DNA from: Thiomonas sp. FB-Cd
GTDB lineage: Bacteria; Pseudomonadota; Gammaproteobacteria; Burkholderiales; Burkholderiaceae_C
Reading direction: 5' to 3'
Assembly (NCBI RefSeq): GCF_000733775.1
Contig: NZ_JPOE01000002.1
Coordinates: forward strand, 682,001 to 746,000
Length of the DNA: 64,000 nt
Below, in pieces: positions 25,928-35,496 of the stretch. Both the position numbers and the translations under genes were made by a program. Below the pieces are notes generated by a model that was not told where the DNA came from, made no database searches, and was given only the letters and a program-made list of their open reading frames with translations. How positions within the stretch are numbered: the stretch's first letter is position 1; every line of letters starts with the position of its first letter.

Positions 25928-26608
25928 ATGCCTCGACCACCCTATTTGCCCGAGTTTCCGGGCTCCATAGCCCCCACGGCTATCAATGAGCTGGTGCGCA
26001 AAACCTACGTTCTCTTGGCGGAAACGATGGTGGTGACTGCGGTGGCCGCCATGTTCGGCATGAACATGGCCTTCCCCTATCAGCACCCCTTTATTCTGAT
26101 GCTCTTGGCATTTGGCGCGCTGTTCGCCATTCTGTTCGCGGGTGCAAAGCACGGCCCGATCGCCCTCCCGCTGGTCTTTGTCTTCACTGGCCTCATGGGG
26201 CTTTCCTTGGGGCCCATATTGGAAGTTACCGTTCAATTGCCGAATGGCCCCTTGGTCGTGGCCGAGTCGGCAATCGGCACCGCTGCAATTTTTGGCGGGT
26301 TATCGCTTTATGCCTGGATCTCCAAACGCGATTTCAGTTTCATGGGCGGCTTCCTGTTCGTCGGCTTGATCATCGTGATTCTTGCGGGCCTCGCCAATAT
26401 CTTCTTGCAAATGCCCGCACTGCAACTGACCGTAGCCAGTGCGGCGCTGTTTATTTTCAGTGGCTACACCCTGGTTGATACGAGCCGCCTGGTGCGTGGC
26501 GGTGAGACCAATCCGATTTTCATCACGGTTTCGCTCTATCTCGACGTGCTCAATATTTTTCTATCCCTATTGCAACTCCTGTCTTTTCTGCAGGGCCGAC
26601 GCCGCTGA
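25928..26608 (+). CDS. Bax inhibitor-1/YccA-family membrane protein
   Basis: 226-residue protein with about seven membrane helices and the BI-1 family signatures: an N-terminal NELVRKTYVLLAETMVVTAV, a central GLSLGPILEV and the C-terminal SLYLDVLNIFLSLLQLLSFL preceded by NPIF. YccA interacts with the FtsH protease in E. coli; other members conduct calcium leak. GGAG lies 8 nt before the ATG. Single gene, no operon partners. Confidence 0.9.
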   Translation: MPRPPYLPEFPGSIAPTAINELVRKTYVLLAETMVVTAVAAMFGMNMAFPYQHPFILMLLAFGALFAILFAGAKHGPIALPLVFVFTGLMGLSLGPILEVTVQLPNGPLVVAESAIGTAAIFGGLSLYAWISKRDFSFMGGFLFVGLIIVILAGLANIFLQMPALQLTVASAALFIFSGYTLVDTSRLVRGGETNPIFITVSLYLDVLNIFLSLLQLLSFLQGRRR

Positions 26609-26913
26609 GGGTGCGGGACGGGTTGTGACGCGGTCCACCTTTCACGTTTATCGAATTGAGGAATGGATCGAGTATTTCCTCGCTCAGGAAATCCAGCGAG
26701 ATGCTCTCTGGAGCGCCTACCGCGCGAGCGGCTTTGTCCTTGGCCGAATTGGAGATCGTGACGGTCAGGCTGCATTTCGGCCGAAACGTAGTGTCACCGC
26801 AGCACGGGTGGCCCGAGGGCTTTTTCGCAGGCTGCATCGCACGCTGCGCGCAAGCAGACAATCGGCTCCAATTTGGATAGGCTAGACGGGATTCGATGAA
26901 ATACCGTGACTAA
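26609..26913. other. Intergenic stretch, no supported gene
   Basis: About 305 bp. Open frames exist on both strands (for example plus 26656-26880), but none is recognisable and none has a good ribosome-binding site. Confidence 0.35.
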
Positions 26914-27294
26914 ATGAACAGATGTCCGTGTGGTAGCGGCGAGTCTCTTGATAGCTGCTGCGGGGCTTTTCTGGCAGGCGCTGTTCCCGCGCCGACGGCC
27001 GAGGCGCTGATGCGGTCACGCTACGTGGCCTACGCGCTAGGACTGGAACCTTATTTGCTAACGACTTGGCACGCCTCGACCCGGCCCGCATGCCTCTCGC
27101 TTGAAACGGAGCCCCGACCTCGCTGGATCGGGCTCACAATCCAGCGCTGCGAATCGCATGGCGAGGAGCAAGGTACTGTCGAATTCGTTGCGCGTTATCG
27201 AATTGGCGGCCGCGCATATCGGATGCGCGAAACGAGCCAATTTGTTCGCGAGGATGGTCGTTGGTTTTACGTCGATGGCGCCATCAGGGAATAG
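26914..27294 (+). CDS. YchJ-like SEC-C motif protein (UPF0225)
   Basis: 126-residue protein beginning MNRCPCGSGESLDSCCGAFL, a SEC-C type zinc-binding motif, followed by the conserved AEALMRSRYVAYALG and a cystatin/NTF2-like fold ending VREDGRWFYVDGAIRE. This is the YchJ arrangement; function is unknown, though SEC-C proteins bind zinc and often assist protein handling. Confidence 0.88.
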   Translation: MNRCPCGSGESLDSCCGAFLAGAVPAPTAEALMRSRYVAYALGLEPYLLTTWHASTRPACLSLETEPRPRWIGLTIQRCESHGEEQGTVEFVARYRIGGRAYRMRETSQFVREDGRWFYVDGAIRE

Positions 27295-27339
27295 CTAGCC
27301 CAATCCCCTGCGCATAATGGGAAGCCTGCTAGTCATGTC

Positions 27340-27522
27340 ATGATCGACGCCAGCCGCCCGACCGGCGATTGGCGCGATCCTGACGACCCTTGGATGCAGC
27401 GGATAGCATGCGCTGGATGTCATTCACTGGATCAAGGCGGCGCTGAGTCCGCAGCGGCGCCGAACACTCGAATCAGCCAGTTCGTGAATCCCGCTAACGC
27501 CCCGATCACCTCGTCTGACTAG
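27340..27522 (+). CDS. Small hypothetical protein with one CxxCH motif
   Basis: A 60-residue frame with RIACAGCHSLDQGGA; CAGCH could bind haem, but no signal peptide or distal methionine is evident, so it might be a fragment of a cytochrome or a chance frame. It ends 12 bp before the lipoprotein start. Confidence 0.25.
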   Translation: MIDASRPTGDWRDPDDPWMQRIACAGCHSLDQGGAESAAAPNTRISQFVNPANAPITSSD

Positions 27523-27533
27523 GAGTCCGCGTC

Positions 27534-27926
27534 GTGCGCCGTCTGTCGCTCACCGTTGCTGCCATGTGTCTTGCAGTCTCCGCCTGTGGCACCCTTCCGC
27601 CCACAGAAGCCGATATGGCCAAAGTTCCAGTCATCACCTTTGGCCAGCCGATTCCGAAGGGTGACAACTTCGTCCTGCATTTCCCGGCTGACACGGCGCT
27701 GCGGGTTTGCACGGTGGTGGAAGGCAACCTGTTCACGCACACCGCAACATCAACGGCAACGGTGGTGCTCAAGCACGACATCTACGCCTATCGCCATTTC
27801 GTCAGCTTCGACAACAAGCACTGGGTGCTCGGGCACAAGCTGCTTGACAGCAGCCTGACGGTTGCGATCCCTGGCGAGGATGGCAAGGATGCCGGGGTGC
27901 TGCACCTGCAGTTGAACGAAAAGTAG
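27534..27926 (+). CDS. Small predicted lipoprotein, unknown function
   Basis: 130-residue precursor. The signal peptide MRRLSLTVAAMCLAVSACGT has the lipobox AVSAC, so it should be membrane-anchored. The mature part is beta-rich (KGDNFVLHFPADTALRVCTV; TATVVLKHDIYAYRHFVSFD). The start is GTG 27534, chosen for AGGAG 9 nt upstream. I do not recognise a family. Confidence 0.65.
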   Translation: MRRLSLTVAAMCLAVSACGTLPPTEADMAKVPVITFGQPIPKGDNFVLHFPADTALRVCTVVEGNLFTHTATSTATVVLKHDIYAYRHFVSFDNKHWVLGHKLLDSSLTVAIPGEDGKDAGVLHLQLNEK

Positions 27927-28029
27927 GCCATGTCCACCGAGTCACTCGATCCCCTGCTGCACCAACCGTTGGGCACCCTGCTTACCACCTAGTCGTGCTG
28001 CCGGCTGGGCCCTGCAAAGGGCTCAAATG

Positions 28030-29247
28030 TCATTGCCATTGCGCATTCAGAACGCCATCTTGGCCCATCGCGATGTGGGTGCCAAATGGTTTGCTTTCCC
28101 TGTCCAGTGTCTGTGCTAACCAGGCCTGATCTCGATCATTGGCCTGCCTGAGTTGGAAATTCCTGATCTGGAACGGCATGAGGGAAAGCATTTCGAGATC
28201 ACCCGTTGTGGTGGAGCATTGCGCAAGATATGCGACAGCGAGATCGCCCCGGATTGGCGCTAGCCCCTTGATGCCTTCATAGTCGTTCAGAAAATCTCCG
28301 CACCCATAGAGGATGAGCTTGCCGCGGTAAACCTCGATCCCTTTTGGGTGATGGCTGGAGTGCCCGTGGACGATGTCGAAGCCCGCTGTGTCGATCAGGT
28401 CATGAGCAAGCGACATCTGATCAACTGGGATGTCATAACCCCAGTTACTGCCCCAGTGGATCGACGCAATGAGAAGATCACCGGCGAGCCTGCGGGATCT
28501 GACCTCATCCGCAATGCAAGTGATCGCTTTGGCAGAGGTGCCATCGAGTACATTGACCCCTCCCCTAGCCCGTCCCGCGGCCCATTTTTTCGGTATGCCG
28601 CTCGTGGTAAGGCCGAAGCCGAACACCAGCACCCTGCCTTGACCCTTGGTCCTGAGAACGGCGGGTGAAGCTGCCTCAGCATGTGCGCGGCCAGCGCCAG
28701 CGTAGGCGATTTTTGCCCCTTCCAAGCTTTCGAGTGTCTCTAGCAGGCCGGCTTGCGACCAGTCAAGGACGTGGTTGTTCGCAAGCACGCAGCAATCGAT
28801 GCGCATGGCCTTGAGACAGGCCACGTTCCCGGGGTTCATCCGATAGTTAATGCCCTTTGGGTCATGCAGGCTGCATTTTGTGATGCTGGTTTCGAGATTT
28901 ACGATGCGCACATCGGGAGCACGCAGTGCCAGTGCGAGGGCCGCATCACCCCACACATATCCGAAGTCAACGGGCGACGGGATCGGACCGTTGACACGCT
29001 CGGCGAGTGCCACGTAGTCCTTCGCCGAGGTGATGAAAGATTCGTAAAGACGTGGATCGGAGGGGCTCGGAAGGATCTGATCGATGCCCCGCCCAAGCAT
29101 CACGTCGCCGCTGAGAAATAGCGTGAGATGCCCTCCTTCCGGGGGATTGGAGGCGGCCGTACCGCTGCCAATGCTCGTCTTCTCGGCGCCCCCCGCAGCT
29201 CCTGCCCCGATTGGGAGTGCAGGAGCAGCCTGCTGCGTTCCGCGCAT
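28030..29247 (-). CDS. CapA-family (PGA_cap) protein
   Basis: 405-residue metallophosphatase-like protein of the CapA/PgsA family. Motifs in order: LFLSGDVMLGRGIDQI (metal site), RIVNLETSIT, CCVLANNHVLDWS, ASIHWGSNWGYDIP and DIVHGHSSHHPKG. CapA proteins take part in poly-gamma-glutamate capsule synthesis, but many members are stand-alone enzymes, and no pgsB/C genes are nearby. HWGSN replaces the more usual HWG.E. No clear signal peptide; about 40 low-complexity residues precede the domain. AAGGAA lies upstream of ATG 29247. Confidence 0.85.
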   Translation of the reverse strand: MRGTQQAAPALPIGAGAAGGAEKTSIGSGTAASNPPEGGHLTLFLSGDVMLGRGIDQILPSPSDPRLYESFITSAKDYVALAERVNGPIPSPVDFGYVWGDAALALALRAPDVRIVNLETSITKCSLHDPKGINYRMNPGNVACLKAMRIDCCVLANNHVLDWSQAGLLETLESLEGAKIAYAGAGRAHAEAASPAVLRTKGQGRVLVFGFGLTTSGIPKKWAAGRARGGVNVLDGTSAKAITCIADEVRSRRLAGDLLIASIHWGSNWGYDIPVDQMSLAHDLIDTAGFDIVHGHSSHHPKGIEVYRGKLILYGCGDFLNDYEGIKGLAPIRGDLAVAYLAQCSTTTGDLEMLSLMPFQIRNFQLRQANDRDQAWLAQTLDRESKPFGTHIAMGQDGVLNAQWQ

Positions 29248-29805
29248 TGCATGATTCCTTGATGACTCTTCTCGTGAGGTTATGCTCTTTGCGCCGGTTC
29301 CCTACTGATTTAAGTCACGTCTGATGATGGCCAGGCTTCGGGCAACATCGCGGCTGCGAACAAGGAGCCGAAGTGCGTCTTTCTGTTTGCGCCGAACGAA
29401 ATTTGAGCAGTGAAGGATGTGCCCTCGCAAAGTCGCCCCGGGTGTTCAAACTAACCTGCTGCCTCGTGAGGCACAGGAGCAGACTCTTGCCTTGGGCACG
29501 CCCCACACGCCGCCACCCGCGCAGTCGCTGTGGCACTTCCGGGCACATCGCTTGGCAATTCTTGCGTTCCTTGCACCGCTCGATCCGAAAGGTCATGCGC
29601 TGGCAGTCGCCGTCGCCTCCTTTCAGCGAGCGACGCCGCTCGCGCGAAGCCTTGGGCCGTAGACCGCCGACACTGCCATCTGGTGTGAGCGGTCGGCTGG
29701 GGCCGCGATCAGCAGCGACACTTCCGCAGGGCTGATCGCCACGAGCAGCGTAGCGGGCAGGCCCACCCGTTCCGTTGTGGCCATCAACTCGGCGTCGCCG
29801 GTCAT
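29248..29805. other. Intergenic stretch, no supported gene
   Basis: About 560 bp between two minus-strand genes. It contains only short frames without recognisable domains; 29623-29805 (minus) encodes a hydrophobic 60-residue stretch directly after the ATPase stop that I cannot assign. Confidence 0.35.
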
Positions 29806-32800
29806 CTATTTTGTGACTCCAACGGGCGTGTAGCGCACCAAATCGGCCTCAAGGCTGGTTGCAATGTGGACGAACGCCGCGACGCCGAACACAGCGAGCA
29901 TCACCACGCTCAGTGCGCGTGCGCGCAGGCGCTCCCGCGATTGGTAAGCGTAGGCCATCGCCAACAGCGCCACCCATGCCACGGCAAAAGCCAATCCCCC
30001 GAGCACGTCGGACAGCCAGTGCGCGCCAAGGTACAGGCGCGAGAATCCGATTAGGGTAACCAGCGAAACAGCCATGGCAGACCCCGTATGGCGCCACGCT
30101 ACACGCGCACGCCGCAGCAGCAAGTAAGCCAGAAACCCATAGACCACCGTGCTCATCACCGCGTGGCCACTTGGAAATGAGAACTGCGCGGCGCCCGTGT
30201 AGAGCAGTTGCGGGCGCGGCCGGTGCAAGGCCAGCTTGATCACTTCAGCCAGCAGTTCGGCGGTTCCCACTGCGGCGATCCAATACGCCGCTGTCAACCA
30301 CAGACGTTGTACGACGAACCAGGCTAAGGCGGCGACAATGACTGGCAGCAGCACCTGCACATCCCCGATCTCGGTGATGGCGACCATCGCCCGATCGAGA
30401 AGTCCGTTGTGCAAGGCCTGCAGCATGCGAAACACTTCGACGTCGACGAGCACCAGCGGATCGCGACTGATGACGTCCTCCATGACGCCGAAAAACAGCC
30501 ATGCACCGCCAACAACCAACACCGCACCAACCAGCAGAAAAACCTTTGGACTGTCGGCACCGATCAGCCAATGCGTGAGTTCGCGCCGCTCCCAACGGCG
30601 ATTGGGCGCACGTCGCGGCGGCGTGCTCGCTGCAACTGCGCGGCTCCAGTGAAGCGCGACGATCGCAGCGGTCGCGACCGCTGTGCACTCCACCCAAGCC
30701 CCGAGCGGCAGGGCCCGCAGAGCGACAAATCCACGCAACGAGGGCACGGTGATGGTCGCAATGAACAGCGCGACCATCGCCCCGACCAGCAGCGCGCGAC
30801 GCCGGCTCGTCGGAGCAGAAGCCAGTGTCAGCACCGCGGTCGCTACAGCGAACAGCGTCAGGGTCGCCGCGCTTCGCGCCTGAGCCAGGCCCCACTGGGT
30901 GTGCACCAGCGCGTAGGCGGCAAAGGAAGACGCGGCCACGAACAGCCCGGCCGGCGCGGCGAAATGCAAGACCCGTTCGACGAATCCGGGCCGCAGCCTT
31001 TCTCCATTGGGTTCCAAGGACAGCAGGAAGGCTGGCAGCCCGATCGTTAGCGCGTCGACCAGCGAGATATGTCGGGGCAGGAAGGGAAACGCCACTCCGG
31101 CCAACCCCACCGCCAGCGCCAGTAGCATCGCGTACACGCTCTTGGTCAGAAACAGCACGGCGACGCGTTCGATGTTGCCGACCACCCTGCGGCCCTCGGC
31201 CATAATCGCGGGCATGCTGGCGAAGCGGTTGTCCAGTAGCACGAGCTGCGCGACCGCGCGAGCTGCAGCAGTACCCGCACCCATCGCGACCCCGACGTCG
31301 GCGCGCTTGAGAGCCGGAATATCGTTGACGCCGTCGCCCACCATCGCCACCGCGTGTCCGGCCGACTGCAGTGCCGAGACGATCACTTCCTTTTGTCGCG
31401 GCGCGGTGCGTCCAAACACCATGGCGCTGCCCGCCCGTAGGATCAATTCTTGCTCCGAAAGCGTCGATGCGTCCACGGGTTGGTCGGCACCAGCGATGCC
31501 CAGTTCCCGCGCGATGCCCGCGACCGTCGCCGGGTGATCTCCGGAGATCACCCGGACCGCAATCCCGCATGCCGCCAGATCTCGTAAGGTCGTCTTCGCG
31601 TCGGCGCGAACCTGTTCCGACAGTAGCACCAATGCGACGGGATCCAGTTGCTCGGGTCGGTGTTCGGCGACGAGTGTGGTCGTCGAACGCGCCAGCAACA
31701 GTACGCGAAATCCGGAATTTGCGAGTTCGCGCGCTCGCCCCAAGGTCGGCTGCGACCGATCCGCTAGCAGGATGTCGGGGGCGCCGAGTACCCAGGTCCC
31801 AAGTCCTTCGAGCGTGGCCCCGCTCCATTTGCGCGCAGACGAGAAGGCCACCGTCTCCCCTACTGTCGGCCCGTCTGCTTGCTTTGGCCATGCCCGGGCG
31901 ACGGCCAGCAGCGTGGCGTTGGGATGCGACTCCGCGGCGGCCAGCGCGGCCAGCGCGCGCGTCGCATCAGGTTCCGCCCTCAGCGGTTCGAGGCGCTCGA
32001 CACGAAGCTCGCGCTCGGTCAGCGTGCCCGTCTTGTCCAGGCAAATCACGTCCACACGGGCCAAGGCCTCGGTAGCCGCGAGGTCTTGTACCAAGGCGCG
32101 GTGGCGCGCAAGGCGCATGGCACCAATGGCCAGCGCCACGCTGGTCAGCAGAACAAGGCCCTGCGGCACCATGGCGACGACACCGGCTGCGCCATAAAGC
32201 AGGGCACCGCCCGGCGGGATACCCAAGGCGAACTGGCTTAGGAACAGCAGCGTGCCAGTTGGCACGAGTGCCCACCCGACCACCCGGAGGATGCGATCGA
32301 TTCCGGTGCGCAGTTCCGAGTGTGCCAAGTTGAAACGTCGCGCTTCGTGGTCGAGGCGGTGGATCCAAGCGGCTTTCCCAACAGCGGTGACTCTGCAGCG
32401 TCCGGCTCCGGCGACCACCAGACTGCCCGAGCGCAGCGCATCGCCTGGGTGGCGCGCCACCGCGTCGGATTCACCCGTAAGCAACGATTCGTCAAGCTCC
32501 AGGCCCGTCCCGGCCAGTACGACGGCATCAACGGGAACTGGCTCGCCCGCAGCCAATTCCAGGATGTCATCGAGCACCACATCCTCGCTGTTTACCTCCA
32601 CCGCCCGTCCGCTGCGAATGACCCGCGGGCGCGACGCTGCCTGCAGCGCCAAGCGATCGAGGATTCGTTTGGCGTGCAGTTCCTGCGCAATGCCGATCAG
32701 CGCGTTGACCAGAATGACGCCGCCGAACAGTGTGTCCTGCCATGACCCAACAGCGACGACAATCACCCAAAGCGCACCCAGCAGCGCGTTGAAGCGTGTC

Positions 32801-32976
32801 AATACATGGACCTGAAGGATCTGCCACGTCGTGCGGCTGGCCGGTGTAGTCGTGCGATTGACCTGACCCTGCGCTACACGCGCGCGGACTTCGGCGTCGG
32901 CAAGACCTTCAATCAGCTCTAGCGGGTTCGACTCGGTTATCAAGGTTGATGAGTTTCCACGCTGCCAATGGCACAT
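29806..32976 (-). CDS. P-type ATPase fused to C-terminal PAP2 phosphatase domain (copy B)
   Basis: 1056-residue relative of the fusion at 7694, with the same order. ATPase motifs: LDESLLTGESDAV (canonical TGE), MVPQGLVLLTS, DKTGTLTE with D314, and GDGVNDIPALKRADVG. The PAP2 part has KLALHRPRP, PSGH at 935-938 (canonical, unlike PSDH in copy A) and SRLYLGAHWLSD. The two copies are clearly alike along the whole length but diverged, so this is not a recent duplication. It lies downstream of the module B outer-membrane factor on the same strand, 275 bp away; in module A it is convergent. ATG 32976 has GAGG upstream; copy A suggests the true start may be slightly internal. Confidence 0.9.
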   Translation of the reverse strand: MCHWQRGNSSTLITESNPLELIEGLADAEVRARVAQGQVNRTTTPASRTTWQILQVHVLTRFNALLGALWVIVVAVGSWQDTLFGGVILVNALIGIAQELHAKRILDRLALQAASRPRVIRSGRAVEVNSEDVVLDDILELAAGEPVPVDAVVLAGTGLELDESLLTGESDAVARHPGDALRSGSLVVAGAGRCRVTAVGKAAWIHRLDHEARRFNLAHSELRTGIDRILRVVGWALVPTGTLLFLSQFALGIPPGGALLYGAAGVVAMVPQGLVLLTSVALAIGAMRLARHRALVQDLAATEALARVDVICLDKTGTLTERELRVERLEPLRAEPDATRALAALAAAESHPNATLLAVARAWPKQADGPTVGETVAFSSARKWSGATLEGLGTWVLGAPDILLADRSQPTLGRARELANSGFRVLLLARSTTTLVAEHRPEQLDPVALVLLSEQVRADAKTTLRDLAACGIAVRVISGDHPATVAGIARELGIAGADQPVDASTLSEQELILRAGSAMVFGRTAPRQKEVIVSALQSAGHAVAMVGDGVNDIPALKRADVGVAMGAGTAAARAVAQLVLLDNRFASMPAIMAEGRRVVGNIERVAVLFLTKSVYAMLLALAVGLAGVAFPFLPRHISLVDALTIGLPAFLLSLEPNGERLRPGFVERVLHFAAPAGLFVAASSFAAYALVHTQWGLAQARSAATLTLFAVATAVLTLASAPTSRRRALLVGAMVALFIATITVPSLRGFVALRALPLGAWVECTAVATAAIVALHWSRAVAASTPPRRAPNRRWERRELTHWLIGADSPKVFLLVGAVLVVGGAWLFFGVMEDVISRDPLVLVDVEVFRMLQALHNGLLDRAMVAITEIGDVQVLLPVIVAALAWFVVQRLWLTAAYWIAAVGTAELLAEVIKLALHRPRPQLLYTGAAQFSFPSGHAVMSTVVYGFLAYLLLRRARVAWRHTGSAMAVSLVTLIGFSRLYLGAHWLSDVLGGLAFAVAWVALLAMAYAYQSRERLRARALSVVMLAVFGVAAFVHIATSLEADLVRYTPVGVTK

Positions 32977-33251
32977 TTGCGCCTCGAAGGGCGCGCGGCC
33001 ACCCTAACTCCATTGTGCGCGCACACGCAGCGGTTCCTGATGCGCACCGGGCTACCTCTTCGATCGCCGCGTCAATGATCCATTTTGGCGAGCAGGGGCG
33101 GCATTGCTCTGCAGAAATATTGCATGGTTGCGTGTCCGGATCGCGTTCATCCGAGTGATCTTCGAATCCAGGTCATCGGGGGCGGGACTGCGACCACCGC
33201 CGGACTGCAAGCCCCAACAGGGTGCAAACATTCGGCGCAGCGGGTCCCGTT

Positions 33252-34628
33252 TCATTGCGCGCCGGCTGGCGCGAACACTCCGCGTCCGGTCAGCAACTGC
33301 AGCGCCACCGTCTGCTGGACAATCTGCTGCGCATTGGCCTGCAACGCCAGGCGTTGGCCCAGCAAAGCCCGGCGCTGGGCCTGTGCCTGGGGCAGCGTGA
33401 CATCGCCTTGCCGCAATGCCGCCTCAGTGGCCTGTGCGGCGGCGCGCAGCGCCGGTAGCGCGGCGCGCAGCGTGGCATGCTGCTGACGCAGCAGACGGAT
33501 GTCGGCCAAAAGCTGCTCGACTTCGGCGCGGGACTGGCGCAAGCGCAACGCGTAGCCGTCATAAAGCGCCTGGCGCGTGGCGGTCTGCACCGCGATGGCG
33601 CCACGGCTGCCGTTGAGTATCGGCAACCTGAACGTGACGCCGAAGCCGACGGTGTTGACGTCCGAGGTGTCGCGGGCGCGCGAAATACTGATCCCCACCG
33701 ACGGGAACTGCGACAGCACCGCCTCGCGCAGCTTCTGCTCTTGGCTCTGGTAGCCGGCCTGCAAGGCCAACAGATCCGGGCGGATCGTACCCAGATGGTG
33801 CAATGCGGCAGCGGCGGCACGCAGTGCCGCGGGGTCCAAGCGCGGCAGGCCTGCAAGTAGCAGTGGTGTACCCGGGCGCAGCCCAAGCAGGGCATCGAGT
33901 TCGGCGAGTCGAGCTTGGCGCTGCCGGGCATCGGCGGCAAGCTGTTGCTGCAGGGCCTGCAGCTCCACCAGATCGGCATCTGCCGTGGTGCGCGGCTCGA
34001 TGCCAGCCTTCTGCTCGCTGCGGTCGCGGCGCAAGCGCTTGAAAACCGCGTCGAGCTGCGCTCGCAGCAGGGCGCCACGCTCACGCAGTCCGACTGCGGC
34101 GACGTAGTCCGCTTCGGCCGCCGCGGCTGTCTGCCATTCCTGCCAGAGAATCTGCAGATTGACCTGGCGCACATGCGCCCTGCCCGCCGCTACGGCGGCG
34201 CCACGCGTGATCAGGCTGCTTACGCTCAGGCTCAACCCGAGCTTGTACGCCGTGGTTGTCGGGCTGCCGGAATTGCCTTGGGGAATCTGGCGCGATGCGC
34301 TGAACTGCGGATCCGGCAGCAGCCCGGCCGCAAAGGCCTGGGCGCGGGCCACGCCCACCTCGTCACGCGCATCGCGCAACGCCGGACTGTTGAGCACAGC
34401 CAGCGCGGCGACGGCCTGCATGGTCCATGGCGCGTCCAGGTCGATGCGCTGCGCGGCCAGCGCCGGTAACGCGATGTCACGCGCATCGACGCGCAACTGT
34501 GCCCGATCACTCCATTGCACCTCGGTCGGCAGCGGCTTCGGGCGATAGCTCGCGCAGGCGAATAGCAGGCCACACAGACCTAGGGAGGTCGCGCCGCGCG
34601 CCAGGCGGCTGGTGATCGATGTTTTCAT
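33252..34628 (-). CDS. Outer-membrane efflux lipoprotein, TolC/CusC-like (module B)
   Basis: 458-residue outer-membrane factor with the lipobox LLFACAS after the signal MKTSITSRLARGATSLGLCG. The two OEP repeats match those of the module A protein block by block (for example SISRARDTSDVNTVGFGVTF). The start overlaps the RND stop by ATGA. With the RND gene disrupted upstream, this gene lies beyond an insertion of opposite orientation, so polar effects on it and on the ATPase are likely unless a promoter lies nearer. Confidence 0.88.
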   Translation of the reverse strand: MKTSITSRLARGATSLGLCGLLFACASYRPKPLPTEVQWSDRAQLRVDARDIALPALAAQRIDLDAPWTMQAVAALAVLNSPALRDARDEVGVARAQAFAAGLLPDPQFSASRQIPQGNSGSPTTTAYKLGLSLSVSSLITRGAAVAAGRAHVRQVNLQILWQEWQTAAAAEADYVAAVGLRERGALLRAQLDAVFKRLRRDRSEQKAGIEPRTTADADLVELQALQQQLAADARQRQARLAELDALLGLRPGTPLLLAGLPRLDPAALRAAAAALHHLGTIRPDLLALQAGYQSQEQKLREAVLSQFPSVGISISRARDTSDVNTVGFGVTFRLPILNGSRGAIAVQTATRQALYDGYALRLRQSRAEVEQLLADIRLLRQQHATLRAALPALRAAAQATEAALRQGDVTLPQAQAQRRALLGQRLALQANAQQIVQQTVALQLLTGRGVFAPAGAQ

Positions 34629-35496
34629 GGCGCTTGCTCTGCCGAAGCTTGGCGCACGAGTTGCTTGCGCCGCCAGTACAGATACAGCGCCGGGATCAGG
34701 TTCGTCGAGCGCAGCGCGCTCCACACCAGTCCGCCCAGGATCACCACCGCCAGTCCCTGCTCGGGAGCTGCACCTGCGCCCAGGCCCAGAGCGGTGGGCA
34801 GCATGCCCAAGATCGCGGTGACTGCGGTGAGCACGATGGGACGAAAGCGGACTTGGATGGCCTCGCGCACTGCCTCCTCGACGGACATGCCTGCGTTCTC
34901 GTTGCTGCGGGCGCGGTCCAGCAACACGATGGAGTGGCGCAAGCCGATGCCCACCAGGGTCAGAAAGCCGATCATGCCGGTGGCATTCAGGCCGACGCCG
35001 CTGAGCACCAGCGCCACCGTGCCGCCGGTCAGCGCCAGCGGGATCTCGAGCATCAGGATGCCCGGGATCAGCAGTCCGTCGAACTGCAGCAGCAGGATGC
35101 CGACCATGATCGCGAAGGCCGCCAGGGTCGCCAGCAGCAGGCCGATGGCTGCCTGTTCAAGCTCGGCGGCCAGGCCGCCGAAGGCAATGCGGTAGCCGGC
35201 AGCCAATTGCAGCCCGGCCAGTGCGCGCCGCGCCGCCGCCTCGGTACTGCCCAGCGGCCCGGTCGGCGTGGCCAGGATGTCCAGGGCGCGCGCTCCGGCG
35301 ATGTGACGGATCTGGTTTGGAGTCTGCACCAGCTGCAGGGTTGCGAGCTGGCCCAACGGGGTCCAGCCGCGTGGCGTGCGGATCGGCAGCGCGCCCAGTT
35401 GCGCGATCGAGCGCTGGGGCGCATCGGCCAGGCGTATGTAAAGGTCCAGCGGCACGTTGCCCTCGGGTACGCGGCTGAGGATCTTGCCGTCGATTA

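Noticed and set aside
26439..26885. Plus-strand frame overlapping the BI-1 gene and following gap
   Set aside because: First half is a shadow of the BI-1 gene; the rest has no recognisable feature or ribosome-binding site.
25625..28572. Shared 15-mer CCCCTCCCCTAGCCC at about 25628 and 28556
   Set aside because: Only two copies, one within the capA-like coding sequence; C-rich and likely chance.
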